Assembly (NCBI GenBank): GCA_028554645.1
Contig: JAQOOI010000021.1
Span: forward strand, 1,798,001-1,862,000
DNA length: 64,000 bases
Origin: Omphalotus guepiniiformis
Lineage: Eukaryota; Basidiomycota; Agaricomycetes; Agaricales; Omphalotaceae
Reading direction: 5' to 3'
Under the pieces are notes generated by a model, which was not told the DNA's origin, searched no databases, and saw only the letters and a program-made list of their open reading frames with translations. The stretch's first letter is position 1; every line of letters starts with the position of its first letter. The position numbers and the translations under genes were made by a program. This document shows positions 35,465 through 44,522 of this stretch, one piece after another.

Positions 35465-37228
35465 TTGTCTAACCAACAATCAGACAAAACGTCTAGACGA
35501 AGTTCACGGCCTTCAACGGTAGAGAATACCAGAGAGTCGTTAGCACGTGCAAAGGCAATCAAAAGAGTTAGTAGCTACAGGAAGTCACATCCTGAAGTTG
35601 TTGCTCAACCCCGAGAATCGATTAACGTAGTTGACGCGGAAGATTCGAGTATTAGACAGTCGCGGAACTTTGACGAAGAACTATCTGATTACGGAGAAGG
35701 TACTTCAATTCAATTTCCTAGGCCAGACCCACCGTCGCGTCGAAACTCAGTAGTCCCACCAACTATTGATAGACATTCTCATTCGGACGAGGAACTATCC
35801 GAAGTCCACACACTTCTATTTGATTTACATATTTCACCGAACTCTGCACCTAATTTACCTATAATTCAAGAAAATATCATAAAAATGCCGGCTATGGATA
35901 AGATTCCGAGGAGAAGAGAACGTGGAGCACCAGATTTGCGTCGCGATCATGATGTAGACGACGTCAGAGACTATCTGGGGGAGATTGAGGATATTATCCA
36001 AGATTTCAAAATAGAGGAAGAAGCGGATAAGAAATCAGTCGCGTTGCGTTACCTACCCGCAACTATAAGAGAACAATGGAAGGCGTTGCCTACGTACGAG
36101 AAAGAGGAAGGGACGTTTATCGAGTTCCGCGACGAGATTTTGAAGAGTTATGATGGAGGATCGGACGAGGGAACTTTCTCCTTCGCAAAATTTGAAAGAG
36201 CCGCGAAGAAGTATAAGAATATAACGATGGAAGATCTCGAAGATGTATTAAGAATGAGGAATACCCTACGGCCGTTCCTTAAGCACTACACTACGACCGC
36301 GTTGTATACTAACAGAGAAATTGTCAGAGTCCTCCGCGGAATGTTTGAAGATGAATTTTGGAGATCCATCACGTTGACTTTGAAGTTACAAAAGCGTGCG
36401 AACCCACCTGCAGAGGCTAGACCGAGAGATGATGCCTATACAGCAGAAGAGATTCTGGACGAGGCAGAATTTAACGCGAGATCTCAGGTTGAGGAAGTAA
36501 TTAGTCTTGGGAACGTAAGGTCCGCGAAGGAAGATAGAGGAAAGAAAGTAGAAAAAGTGAAGCATGAGCAAACGGAAGGATGGGTGGCGGAATTGAAAGA
36601 TCTAATCACGATTCAAACAAAGAACCTTACCCAGAGAGCCGCGAGAGAAGAAGAAATGATGGGTAAACTGCTAGAGCAATTAAAGCTCGCGGCACCTGGA
36701 ACGAGTAGCGGTACCAGGCATCCAGAACGTATACCCTATATGGCGCCGCGGGACTACGGGAGAACCGCGTTGAATGACAACCGTCCCGACTACTTTCGAG
36801 CCGCGACGTGTTGGTTCTGTGGCTTAAACGGACATATGGCAGGGCAATGTATGGTACGCAAGCAGTACGTAGATGATGGAAAGATCATTTTGAAAGAAGG
36901 GATCACTTGTATGCCAGATGGAGAGCCAGTAGCACAGAAAGCTCCAAATGGGCCTCCTCAGAAAGACTTTGTGGACCGAAGACTGTCTGAAAAGAAAGTA
37001 CAAGCTTCTCAGGTTGAGGTACTACAGATGCAACTAGAGGAGGTCGAGTCGTACAATAAACAGTACACTAGAGTTTGGCAAGAATATGAAGAGGCGAAGC
37101 GTGCTCAAGAAAGGGTGTTAGAATCCAATCTCAGCGCGGCCTATATTCGAGGGTCGGCAAGAGATTCAATAAGTAACGTGGCAGTTAGTAACAATGAGAA
37201 AGGAAGGTTCGAGGAGGGTTTTCGGTAA
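35465..37228 (+). CDS. gag: Gag of element 1, first ATG at 35885, open frame extends upstream without ATG
   Basis: From ATG 35885 the product is 447 residues: a helical capsid-like region (IEDIIQDFKIEEEADKKS, EQWKALPTYEKEEGTF) and a zinc knuckle CWFCGLNGHMAGQC (CX2CX4HX4C, near 36809). The C-terminal part is coiled coil (VEVLQMQLEEVESYNKQ). The same frame is open for a further 140 codons upstream, to 35465, and reads like protein (SRRSSRPSTVENTRES, SDYGEGTSIQFPRPD), yet it has no ATG. Either initiation is at a non-AUG codon (TTG at 35465 or an ACG near 35489) or the stretch is leader. The stop TAA at 37226-37228 lies 3 bp after the slippery heptamer GGGTTTT. Confidence 0.88.
   Translation: MSNQQSDKTSRRSSRPSTVENTRESLARAKAIKRVSSYRKSHPEVVAQPRESINVVDAEDSSIRQSRNFDEELSDYGEGTSIQFPRPDPPSRRNSVVPPTIDRHSHSDEELSEVHTLLFDLHISPNSAPNLPIIQENIIKMPAMDKIPRRRERGAPDLRRDHDVDDVRDYLGEIEDIIQDFKIEEEADKKSVALRYLPATIREQWKALPTYEKEEGTFIEFRDEILKSYDGGSDEGTFSFAKFERAAKKYKNITMEDLEDVLRMRNTLRPFLKHYTTTALYTNREIVRVLRGMFEDEFWRSITLTLKLQKRANPPAEARPRDDAYTAEEILDEAEFNARSQVEEVISLGNVRSAKEDRGKKVEKVKHEQTEGWVAELKDLITIQTKNLTQRAAREEEMMGKLLEQLKLAAPGTSSGTRHPERIPYMAPRDYGRTALNDNRPDYFRAATCWFCGLNGHMAGQCMVRKQYVDDGKIILKEGITCMPDGEPVAQKAPNGPPQKDFVDRRLSEKKVQASQVEVLQMQLEEVESYNKQYTRVWQEYEEAKRAQERVLESNLSAAYIRGSARDSISNVAVSNNEKGRFEEGFR
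37216..37222 (+). promoter_or_regulatory. -1 ribosomal frameshift site 1 (GGGTTTT), gag to pro
   Basis: The gag codons here are GAG GGT TTT CGG TAA, so the heptamer is G GGT TTT (X XXY YYZ). Slipping back one base moves the ribosome exactly into the pro frame, which is open from 37198. It is followed after 7 nt by TTCGAGGA. No strong hairpin is evident close by; a GGCCC(C)TA/TAGGGCC pairing begins about 29 nt downstream. Confidence 0.8.
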
Positions 37229-38442
37229 GTTCGAGGATGGAAAGCCAGGCCCCTACAAAAGAGAAAAATCCTGTTAGGGCCGCGGCACCTGAGAATGATA
37301 CTGAAAACAAGGGTAATGAACGACGGTTGTGGAAAGAAAAGGACGCGGAACCTGAGAAGGACGCGAGCCTAGAGAAAGATAAGTATAAGGAGTTGGTCAA
37401 GAGGGAAAAACGTTTGAGATTCGATGGTGTCGAGATGCCTCCGCTACCTACAGTAGTGAAGAAGAGCCGCGTACCAGAGGTTCCTTACGCGAACGTACCT
37501 GATGTGTCGTATTCGCCAACTGAGCAAGAGAAACTGAAAGCTCAGAAAGAGCGGTTAGAGAACCCGAGGGGGATAATTTGGAAGACAAGGAATGAGAAGG
37601 CCGCGGAGTCTCCTGTTATTCCGTTAACTAAACATCCTGACGCGGAAGAAACAGTAGTGGAATCAGAAATTTCACTCAGAGGAACAATCAAGTCAAGAGT
37701 CAAATTGAAGCCTGAAGAGACCGCGGGAGGTTTGAGAGAGATCCTAGCCAAAAGCCCCCTATTACCTTTTAGCGAGGAAAATGTAGGAGAGGTTCACGTA
37801 ACAGCAAATACAGTCGCGTTAGCTGACCTTAATGTCACCGCGGAAGTTTTTGTTCTGAAACAGGCGGAAGGAGATCTTCCAGCAGGAGCGGTTGTGATTA
37901 GCGATCCAGTTGAACAGTACGTGGAAAGCCTGGGAAGCAAAGATAACCCAATTCAGATCTACGTGGCAAGAGATTCAGAGTCGCTTCGATGCGTGTATCC
38001 TTTGGTAAATGGTACCGCGAAGATCGAAAGTCTACTAGACTCGGGTTCACAGATTATCTCTACATCGGAGAAAAGAGCTCGCGAAGCAGGTTTATCGTGG
38101 GACCCGGACATAGTAATCTTTATGCAATCGGCTAACAAGGGTGTTGAGAAGTCTTTGGGATTGGCGCGTAATGTACCATTCTTACTAGGCGGAATCACCG
38201 TGTACTTACAAGTACACGTAATTCGAGACCCCGCGTATGAATTGCTACTGGGACGGCCTTTTGACACGATCACGGAGAGTTTAGTGGATAATCATGCAGA
38301 TGGAACGCAGGACCTCGTTATTCAGGACCCTAACACTAAGAAGCGAGCTGTTGTACCTACCTATGAGAGAGGGAAAGGTTCTGTACCTATAAGCAAAGAC
38401 AAGGAACAGACTCAGGGTTTTTCAGCAGCTTCGAGGAATTGA
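37216..38442 (+). CDS. pro: Pro (aspartic protease) reading frame of element 1
   Basis: This frame is -1 relative to gag and is entered at GGGTTTT 37216-37222. The first ATG is at 37237, but translation by frameshift explains the overlap better. The product has a long charged linker (many Lys/Glu), then a retroviral-type aspartic protease with the active site LLDSGSQI near 38030 and the second conserved motif LLLGRPF near 38240. It ends at TGA 38440-38442, shortly after a second GGGTTTT. The protease would cut Gag-Pro and Gag-Pro-Pol. Confidence 0.88.
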   Translation, partial: GFSVSSRMESQAPTKEKNPVRAAAPENDTENKGNERRLWKEKDAEPEKDASLEKDKYKELVKREKRLRFDGVEMPPLPTVVKKSRVPEVPYANVPDVSYSPTEQEKLKAQKERLENPRGIIWKTRNEKAAESPVIPLTKHPDAEETVVESEISLRGTIKSRVKLKPEETAGGLREILAKSPLLPFSEENVGEVHVTANTVALADLNVTAEVFVLKQAEGDLPAGAVVISDPVEQYVESLGSKDNPIQIYVARDSESLRCVYPLVNGTAKIESLLDSGSQIISTSEKRAREAGLSWDPDIVIFMQSANKGVEKSLGLARNVPFLLGGITVYLQVHVIRDPAYELLLGRPFDTITESLVDNHADGTQDLVIQDPNTKKRAVVPTYERGKGSVPISKDKEQTQGFSAASRN

Positions 38443-38461
38443 TCCCAGATCAAGGAGAAGC
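38415..38461 (+). promoter_or_regulatory. -1 ribosomal frameshift site 2 (GGGTTTT plus hairpin), pro to pol
   Basis: The pro codons are CAG GGT TTT TCA, giving G GGT TTT at 38415-38421. After a 6-nt spacer a stem can form: GCTTC (38428-38432) with GAAGC (38457-38461), then an inner stem TTGATC (38439-38444) with GATCAA (38448-38453) closing a CCA loop. Slipping -1 enters the pol frame. As at site 1, TTCGAGGA follows the heptamer, here after 8 nt. Confidence 0.8.
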
Positions 38462-41400
38462 CGCGGTGGTTTTTGAATTAAATAACGAAGGTATTCCCAT
38501 TGGCATAAGTGATGTAGTATTTGCAGATATAAACGAAGAGCAAAAATCAAAGTTTGAGAAGCGAGAGTTACGCGATCTATACTTATCTGCCGCGGAAAAG
38601 TATATTGATCTAAAAAGTGATAAAGAAACGACGAGACCCGTATTGAGATCCTATTTGAGTTCGGTGTATGGAGCGCAAAATCCTGCCGCGTACTCTCAAG
38701 CAAATTTCACGGTGCAAGAAGTAGAGCTAGAAGACGGCGTAGAAGAGTTACAGCAAATTCCCCTGTTTGATGTAAGGAGCATCGCGATGCTTGATGTATC
38801 CCCTGATATGAAAGATCAAGTGAGGAGGCACGCGTCGCGGCTGTGGAAGGAACGTTACGAACCAATTAGTATCTTGGCAGGGAAGAAATACAAACCTGTC
38901 GCGTTGAAAACACGCCCTGTTCTAGGAGATTTGCCATCGAAGTTTAGAATCATAAGAGAGATTAAAGGAGATCCATTGGCTGATATGCCGCAGCTTTCGC
39001 CTAATCCTCCAGAATTCACGCCGACTGGTAGGTATACTCAGGAACGTAAAGAGATAATAGACGAGATACATAAGGAAGAATTCCTTTGGCCAGAAGAACG
39101 GAAGTTGATGCATCATATGATGATGCAGCAAGAGAAAGGGTTCGCGTGGGACGACAGTGAACGCGGAAGATTCAGAACAGATTTCTTTCCTTCAGTAGAG
39201 ATGCCCGTGATACCTCATACACCTTGGGTTGAGAGGAACATTCCTATTCCCCCTGGTATTTTTAATGAAGTATGCGCGGCAGTTAGACGAAAGATTGACG
39301 CGGGAGTTTACGAACCATCGAACTCGTCTTACCGATCGAAGTGGTTCGCGGTGTTAAAGAAAGACGGAAAGAGTATTCGACTAGTACATAGTTTGGAACC
39401 GTTGAACGCGGTAACAATAGCACATTCTGGTATACCGCCTGCTACTGAAGAGCTCGCGGAGAAATTCTGTGGTAGAGCTTGTGGAGGAATTCTAGATTTA
39501 TATGTTGGCTATGATGAAAGAGAGTTGGCAATAGCATCGCGAGACTTAACTACATTCCAGACTCCCTTTGGAGCCCTGAGGTTAGTAACACTACCGATGG
39601 GATGGACGAATTCAGTACCAATCTTCCACGATGATGTAACACACATATTACAAGAAGAGATCCCGGAGTTTACGCAACCATACATCGATGATGTTCCTGT
39701 ACGCGGTCCTGAAACGACTTATCAAAGTGAAGATGGTACGTACGAGACCATTCCTGGTAATGATGGGATACGGAGGTTTATTTGGGAACATTTCACCAAT
39801 ATGAATAGAGTCATTCAAAGAATGAAGTACTGTGGTGGGACTTTCTCAGGCCCCAAAGCTGTATTGTGTAAAAGCGAGATTACCGTGGTCGGACATAGGT
39901 GTACACGAGAAGGAAGAGAGATCGACCCGGAACGAGCGAAAACTATTACCAACTGGGGTGGACCTGAGAATATCCTAGAAGAGAAGGATATAAGACCATT
40001 CTTAGGCACCGCGGGACTAGTAAGAATGTTCGTCAAAGACTATGCAAAGATCGCGGAGCCTTTAACCCGATTTACGCGTAAAGATATTCCGTTCGAATGG
40101 CGACAAGAGCAAAGTGACGCGTTGGCAAAGTTGAAAGAGACAGTAAAGAATAGCAAGGCATTACGACCACTAAAGTATGATGTGGAAGACCCTGTTATAT
40201 TGGCAGTAGATACGTCGTGGAAAGCGGTTGGGTTCTATATTTGTCAAGTGGATCCAGAGAATCCGCGACGAAGGTTCTACTCCAGATTCGGTTCGATTAC
40301 ACTAAGTGATCGCGAAGCTAGGTTTTCACAGCCGAAACGGGAGTTGTTTGGTTTGTATCGCGCGTTACGAGCGTGCCAGTATTGGTTGTTTGGTATTCGC
40401 AACCTTATAATCGAAACTGACGCGAAGTACATTAAAGGCATGTTAGAGCATCCTGATCAAATGCCAAACGCCGCGATAAATAGGTGGATAGAGTCGATCA
40501 TGATGTTTCATTTTAAACTGAAGCACGTACCAGGCAAGGTTCACGGACCTGATGGACTATCACGGCGGGATAAGCAAGTAGGAGACGATGAGTATGACAA
40601 TCCTGAAGATGGTGAAGTTCAAGAACCCTATAAATTAGAGGAGTTTGTAGATAAGATTGACTCTAAGCATGGTTACGCGCAAGTATTAGTTGATGAGAAA
40701 GAGGAATGGAAAAGTAATTATATGACAGGTTTAGCCGCGTCGGTAGACGACTTTAAGGAAGAATTGACGCGTGCTTATAAGCAAGAACGAGAGTTCCGCG
40801 ACATACCAGAAGTAAAACAGTTTGTAGCCGCGAACTTGGCTAATGAAGTACCAGAACTCGAGGAGCCACCAGAGCATATTGACGAAACAGAGTATGATGA
40901 GTCTAAGCGATCGAAGGGAGCGATAAACCAAGATAAAACAGTCGCGGAGGTTTTCAAATGGCTAACAGACACTTCTAAGAGGCCTGTAGGCTATGAGAAT
41001 AACAAACGCTTCAAGAACTTTTTAAGGTTAGCGCGGAACTTCTTTATACAAGACGAAAAACTCTATCGACGTGGAATTGAGGCAAAACATAAGCTGGTAG
41101 TTGAGAAGTCGCGTCGCGTCGCCATGATCCATGCTTGTCATGATAGTCTGGGGCACCGCGGCTTCTTCGCTACTAAATCCTTACTTATGGAACGCTTTTG
41201 GTGGCCTGAAATGGAGAAAGACATCTATGAGTATGTGAAGACCTGTCATACGTGCCAAGTAAGACAAAAGACAAAGATCAGGATTCCTCCTACCGAGACG
41301 AAGACACCGTCAATCTTTCAGAAAATTCACGCTGACACCATGTATATGCCGGCGTCGAATGGCTACAAGCTGATTGTACATGGTAGGTGCGCGTTAACCG

Positions 41401-42386
41401 GCTGGATGGAAGGAAGACCGTTGAAAGCAGAGTCCGCAAGAGCGATTGGGCAGTGGTTATGGGAAGAAATTATCTGCCGCTGGGGCTGTCTTATAGAGAT
41501 AGTTACAGATAATGGCGGACCTTTTCTAAAGGCGTTGGAATGGTTAGAGAAGAAATATGGCGTACGCGGTATTCGCATATCACCTTATAACTCCCAAGCC
41601 AACGGTATCGTGGAACACGCGCATTATGATGTGCGACACAGTCTCATAAAGGCCGCGGGAGGTGACGATTCAAAATGGTTTTACTATTTCTACTTAGTAA
41701 TGTGGGCTGATAGGTGTACCATAAGAAAGAGATTTGGGTGCTCCCCATTCTTCGCAGTAACTGGTGCGCACCCCTCGCTACCTTTTGATATCGTTGAGGC
41801 AACATGGCTTGTAGAATATCCTGATCATTTCATAAGTGACGCGGAACTAATTGGACTACGGGCGAAAGCATTAGCTAAGCACGCGAAGCACATAGTTGAA
41901 TTGCGGGAACGCGTAACACGTGAGAAAAGGTCACGGTTGTTGAGGTTTGAAAAAGAGTATAAGTATGTTATTAAAGACTACGTGTTTAAGCCAGGTAGTT
42001 TGGTCTTAGTTAGGAATACTCAGATTGAAAAATCTTTGAACTCTAAAACAAAGCCGCGCTATTTAGGACCTATGGTAGTACTCAGGCGTACCACAGGTGG
42101 CAGTTACATTGTGGCAGACCTAAATGGTGCGGTGTTCCAGAATAAAATTGGAGCCTTCCGCGTAATTCCATATTGGCCACGGTCGCACATTGAACTCCCC
42201 GAGAACCTAAGTGAGCTGATTGGTTTGTCAGAAGATGGCTTGTTGAGAATTGAACAAGGTCTAGAAGAAGAAGAAGAAGATTTATCCGTAGAACACGATC
42301 AAGCGGACCTAGATGGTGAAATTCACGCGGACGTTTCAGTATACGACGCGAAGCACTGGATATCGAAGCCGAAGATCTTTCAGTAA
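38415..42386 (+). CDS. pol: Pol (reverse transcriptase, RNase H, integrase) of element 1
   Basis: The frame has no ATG near its start and is -1 relative to pro. A region of about 220 residues precedes the RT. The RT has HTPWVERNIPIPPGIF, LDLYVGYDERELAIASRDL and the catalytic YIDDVPV near 39680. RNase H follows (VILAVDTSWKAVGFYI ... ETDAKYIKGML near 40430). The integrase has the HHCC zinc finger (HACHDSLGHRG ... CHTCQ near 41260) and the DDE core (IHADTMY; VTDNGGPF near 41505; NSQANGIVEHAH near 41600) and a GPY/F-type C-terminal module (RYLGPMVVLRR). The stop is TAA at 42384-42386. All catalytic residues are present. It belongs to a gypsy clade that is abundant in Agaricomycetes. Confidence 0.93.
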   Translation, partial: GFFSSFEELIPDQGEAAVVFELNNEGIPIGISDVVFADINEEQKSKFEKRELRDLYLSAAEKYIDLKSDKETTRPVLRSYLSSVYGAQNPAAYSQANFTVQEVELEDGVEELQQIPLFDVRSIAMLDVSPDMKDQVRRHASRLWKERYEPISILAGKKYKPVALKTRPVLGDLPSKFRIIREIKGDPLADMPQLSPNPPEFTPTGRYTQERKEIIDEIHKEEFLWPEERKLMHHMMMQQEKGFAWDDSERGRFRTDFFPSVEMPVIPHTPWVERNIPIPPGIFNEVCAAVRRKIDAGVYEPSNSSYRSKWFAVLKKDGKSIRLVHSLEPLNAVTIAHSGIPPATEELAEKFCGRACGGILDLYVGYDERELAIASRDLTTFQTPFGALRLVTLPMGWTNSVPIFHDDVTHILQEEIPEFTQPYIDDVPVRGPETTYQSEDGTYETIPGNDGIRRFIWEHFTNMNRVIQRMKYCGGTFSGPKAVLCKSEITVVGHRCTREGREIDPERAKTITNWGGPENILEEKDIRPFLGTAGLVRMFVKDYAKIAEPLTRFTRKDIPFEWRQEQSDALAKLKETVKNSKALRPLKYDVEDPVILAVDTSWKAVGFYICQVDPENPRRRFYSRFGSITLSDREARFSQPKRELFGLYRALRACQYWLFGIRNLIIETDAKYIKGMLEHPDQMPNAAINRWIESIMMFHFKLKHVPGKVHGPDGLSRRDKQVGDDEYDNPEDGEVQEPYKLEEFVDKIDSKHGYAQVLVDEKEEWKSNYMTGLAASVDDFKEELTRAYKQEREFRDIPEVKQFVAANLANEVPELEEPPEHIDETEYDESKRSKGAINQDKTVAEVFKWLTDTSKRPVGYENNKRFKNFLRLARNFFIQDEKLYRRGIEAKHKLVVEKSRRVAMIHACHDSLGHRGFFATKSLLMERFWWPEMEKDIYEYVKTCHTCQVRQKTKIRIPPTETKTPSIFQKIHADTMYMPASNGYKLIVHGRCALTGWMEGRPLKAESARAIGQWLWEEIICRWGCLIEIVTDNGGPFLKALEWLEKKYGVRGIRISPYNSQANGIVEHAHYDVRHSLIKAAGGDDSKWFYYFYLVMWADRCTIRKRFGCSPFFAVTGAHPSLPFDIVEATWLVEYPDHFISDAELIGLRAKALAKHAKHIVELRERVTREKRSRLLRFEKEYKYVIKDYVFKPGSLVLVRNTQIEKSLNSKTKPRYLGPMVVLRRTTGGSYIVADLNGAVFQNKIGAFRVIPYWPRSHIELPENLSELIGLSEDGLLRIEQGLEEEEEDLSVEHDQADLDGEIHADVSVYDAKHWISKPKIFQ

Positions 42387-42606
42387 ATCACTCAAGAGAT
42401 AGGGCCACATGGCAGTTTTATTATAAAAACGAGTGTATGATCTGTACGTGTTATGTTGAAATATACGCGACAAATTGGAAATAAATAAGTTTACGCGATA
42501 GTTGAATACAAGTGCGGAAGGGAAACGGAAAGTTACGCGGTACCTCTATTCACGACAAGAAGATTAAAAAGTGTCGCGGAAGCACAAGAAAAGTTCCAGA
42601 AGCAGT
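42387..42606. other. Junction between pol and the antisense genes of element 1
   Basis: About 220 bp separate the convergent stops of pol (plus) and the antisense partner gene (minus). The stretch would hold both 3' ends. CGCG remains frequent here. No coding signal. Confidence 0.5.
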
Positions 42607-44045
42607 TCAAGTATCAGTCACGGAGGGCATATCTTCGTCGCCAGTCATATCGATAAGGGGAACGTTAGTTTTATTAACCAGCTCCTTCTGCTGCGACGCG
42701 ATGCTCTGGTAGCTCTTCATCAGCAAATCCCGCATTTGGAGCTGGAGACTGATCTGATGGTTGACCGCGATAAGTTTAGAGCGAGTCTCGAACTCCAGCA
42801 TGGTGAGGCTACGATCAGTAGGCCCACTAACGGGTTCGAGCACCGCGAGATTGGCACGATCAACGAGTGACTGCACAACCGAGTTAGAGAAAGTGGAGAC
42901 AGGGTCTACCAAAAGATAGGTTAGTTGAAAAGTCGCTAGCGGCAGTATGAAAACGTGACACGTACTAGGGGGTGCCAGAGGTGGATCGAGCATAGAGAAG
43001 TTGTGCGCCCAAGTAGGAGGAGCTGCCGCGACACTAACCACCTCCATCTTAGCTTTCTTGGCAGGAGGATTGATGGTACTCTTATCCACCGCGGCAACTG
43101 CCTTAAGGTATTGCCGTGAAGTAATAAGCATGCGTGGTATCTCAGAAAAGTGGAGATATCTTACGGGGTGATTAGTCGACGCGTGAGGCTATGAAAGGAA
43201 CGTTAAGTCAGAATAACATTGGGAGAAGGAATGGTGGTCGTACCCTTTTAACTGCCGCGACGCTAGGCTCAACCTTTGGAGTAAAGGGGGCAACGCGGGT
43301 AACTTCTTCAACTGCTGCGAGGTCGAGAGTCTGAAGCGAGGTACATAGTTTTAGCAACAGAGCAAGCTGGCTCGGGGTAGGGTGGCGACCTACCGTGGTA
43401 TTAGTAGTGGAATCTGCAATAGAGGGGGATTCATCGTCACCCATAGCAATATCGCTACCCGCCGCGTCGTCGTCAACCTCCTCGTCACTACTATCAATAC
43501 GAGCTTGGGATGCAATACGCTTGCGAATCTAGGAAAAAGTTTTAGTACCAGTGGTTATTCAAGAAAAAGAACTGATTACTTACGCGGCGGCTAGTACGAA
43601 CGCGACCTTTGCCTTTGACGGGCACTGGGGTTACAGCAGTTGGAACAGGAGCAGCCGCGGCGACTTTGGGAACCTCCTTGGGTTTACCAAACTGAACACA
43701 TTTACCGCGGTACGGACCAAGTAAATGATGAGTTGGTGTATACTTCGCGGTAACTGGGTCCCGCGGCAGTTGTTCAAAGAAGAACAGAGTGAAAGTACGA
43801 ATGTCAGCGTTAGCCAGCGCGGCATCAGGGTGAGCTTTCCAGAGCTCGAGCTAAAAAGAGAGAAGTAAGGCACGGGAAGGGAGTCAGCGCAGTAGGAAAC
43901 TTACGAGTTTTTGTGCACAAGACATCGCGACGCGATTAGCATCGTCAGCACCACGTTTGGCTCGACGCTCGCTAAACGACTTATAAAGAGGTGCTACCTC
44001 TTCCACGAGAAACTGGACGTCAACAGAAGAAGTATCAGTAGACAT
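42607..44045 (-). CDS. Antisense partner gene (type B) carried by element 1
   Basis: A spliced gene opposite to gag-pol. It starts MSTDTSSVDVQFLVEEVAPL at 44045, has a GTAAGT donor after CAQKL, and continues LELWKAHPDAALANADIRTF, LPRDPVTAKYTPTHHLLGPY. Later exons hold a nuclear-type acidic stretch (IDSSDEEVDDDAAGSDIA) and a basic one (GKGRVRTSRR), then a helical C terminus (LIAVNHQISLQLQMRDLL) ending at TGA 42607-42609. A TATA box (TATAAAA on the minus strand, 44085-44091) sits about 40 bp upstream of the ATG. The overall plan resembles the gene at 62441 in element 3. The function is unknown; a chromatin or regulatory role is only inference from composition. Confidence 0.68.
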
Positions 44046-44522
44046 AAGTGAATCCGATAGGAAGAACTTAGGGTTTGGAGGGCCTTTTATACCAGGCCAG
44101 GGCAGTCATGACTACGAGGAAACTTGTCAGTGTAGAATTCTAAGTCCGCGATACTTACTTTCAAAGTGGACGCGGCGGACCATATGGTACTTTACCAAAG
44201 GACACGAGTGTTCAAGACAACTGGGGACAGTTGCAATTTCAAAGATGGGGAAGGGTCACAGGAGTAGAAAAGTACCGCGTAAGGATCGCTCGAATGTACC
44301 GCGTAGAGTTAAGTGCCGCGTAGGATCGCTTGAATTCTGAAAAATCTTATATAACAAAGAAAGTGTCATACAGCTTAAAGATTCAATCTCCATGAAACAA
44401 AAGCAGTGATGATTTTCATGTAACAAAGAATATACAGGATCCGCGATATGACAATACTACGATACTAAAAGCTTTTATTACCGCGGGGCCTGGACAAGAA
44501 CGATGAACGCATGCAGTGATCA
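44046..44522. other. Spacer between the two antisense genes of element 1
   Basis: Contains the TATAAAA box of the downstream gene (minus strand, 44085-44091), a second TATA-like run (minus strand, near 44347) and a short near-repeat (taccgcgtaaggatcgctcg at 44274 and a related gccgcgtaggatcgcttg near 44313). CGCG motifs are frequent. No gene. Confidence 0.5.

Noticed and set aside
37223..37300. Hairpin or pseudoknot right after frameshift site 1
   Set aside because: Only a weak pairing with a bulge (GGCCC(C)TA with TAGGGCC) starting about 29 nt downstream is visible. That is too far for a normal stimulator, so I do not claim it.
42386..42386. Chromodomain at the integrase C terminus of element 1
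   Set aside because: The tail after the GPY/F-type module is acidic and lacks the aromatic pattern of a chromodomain.
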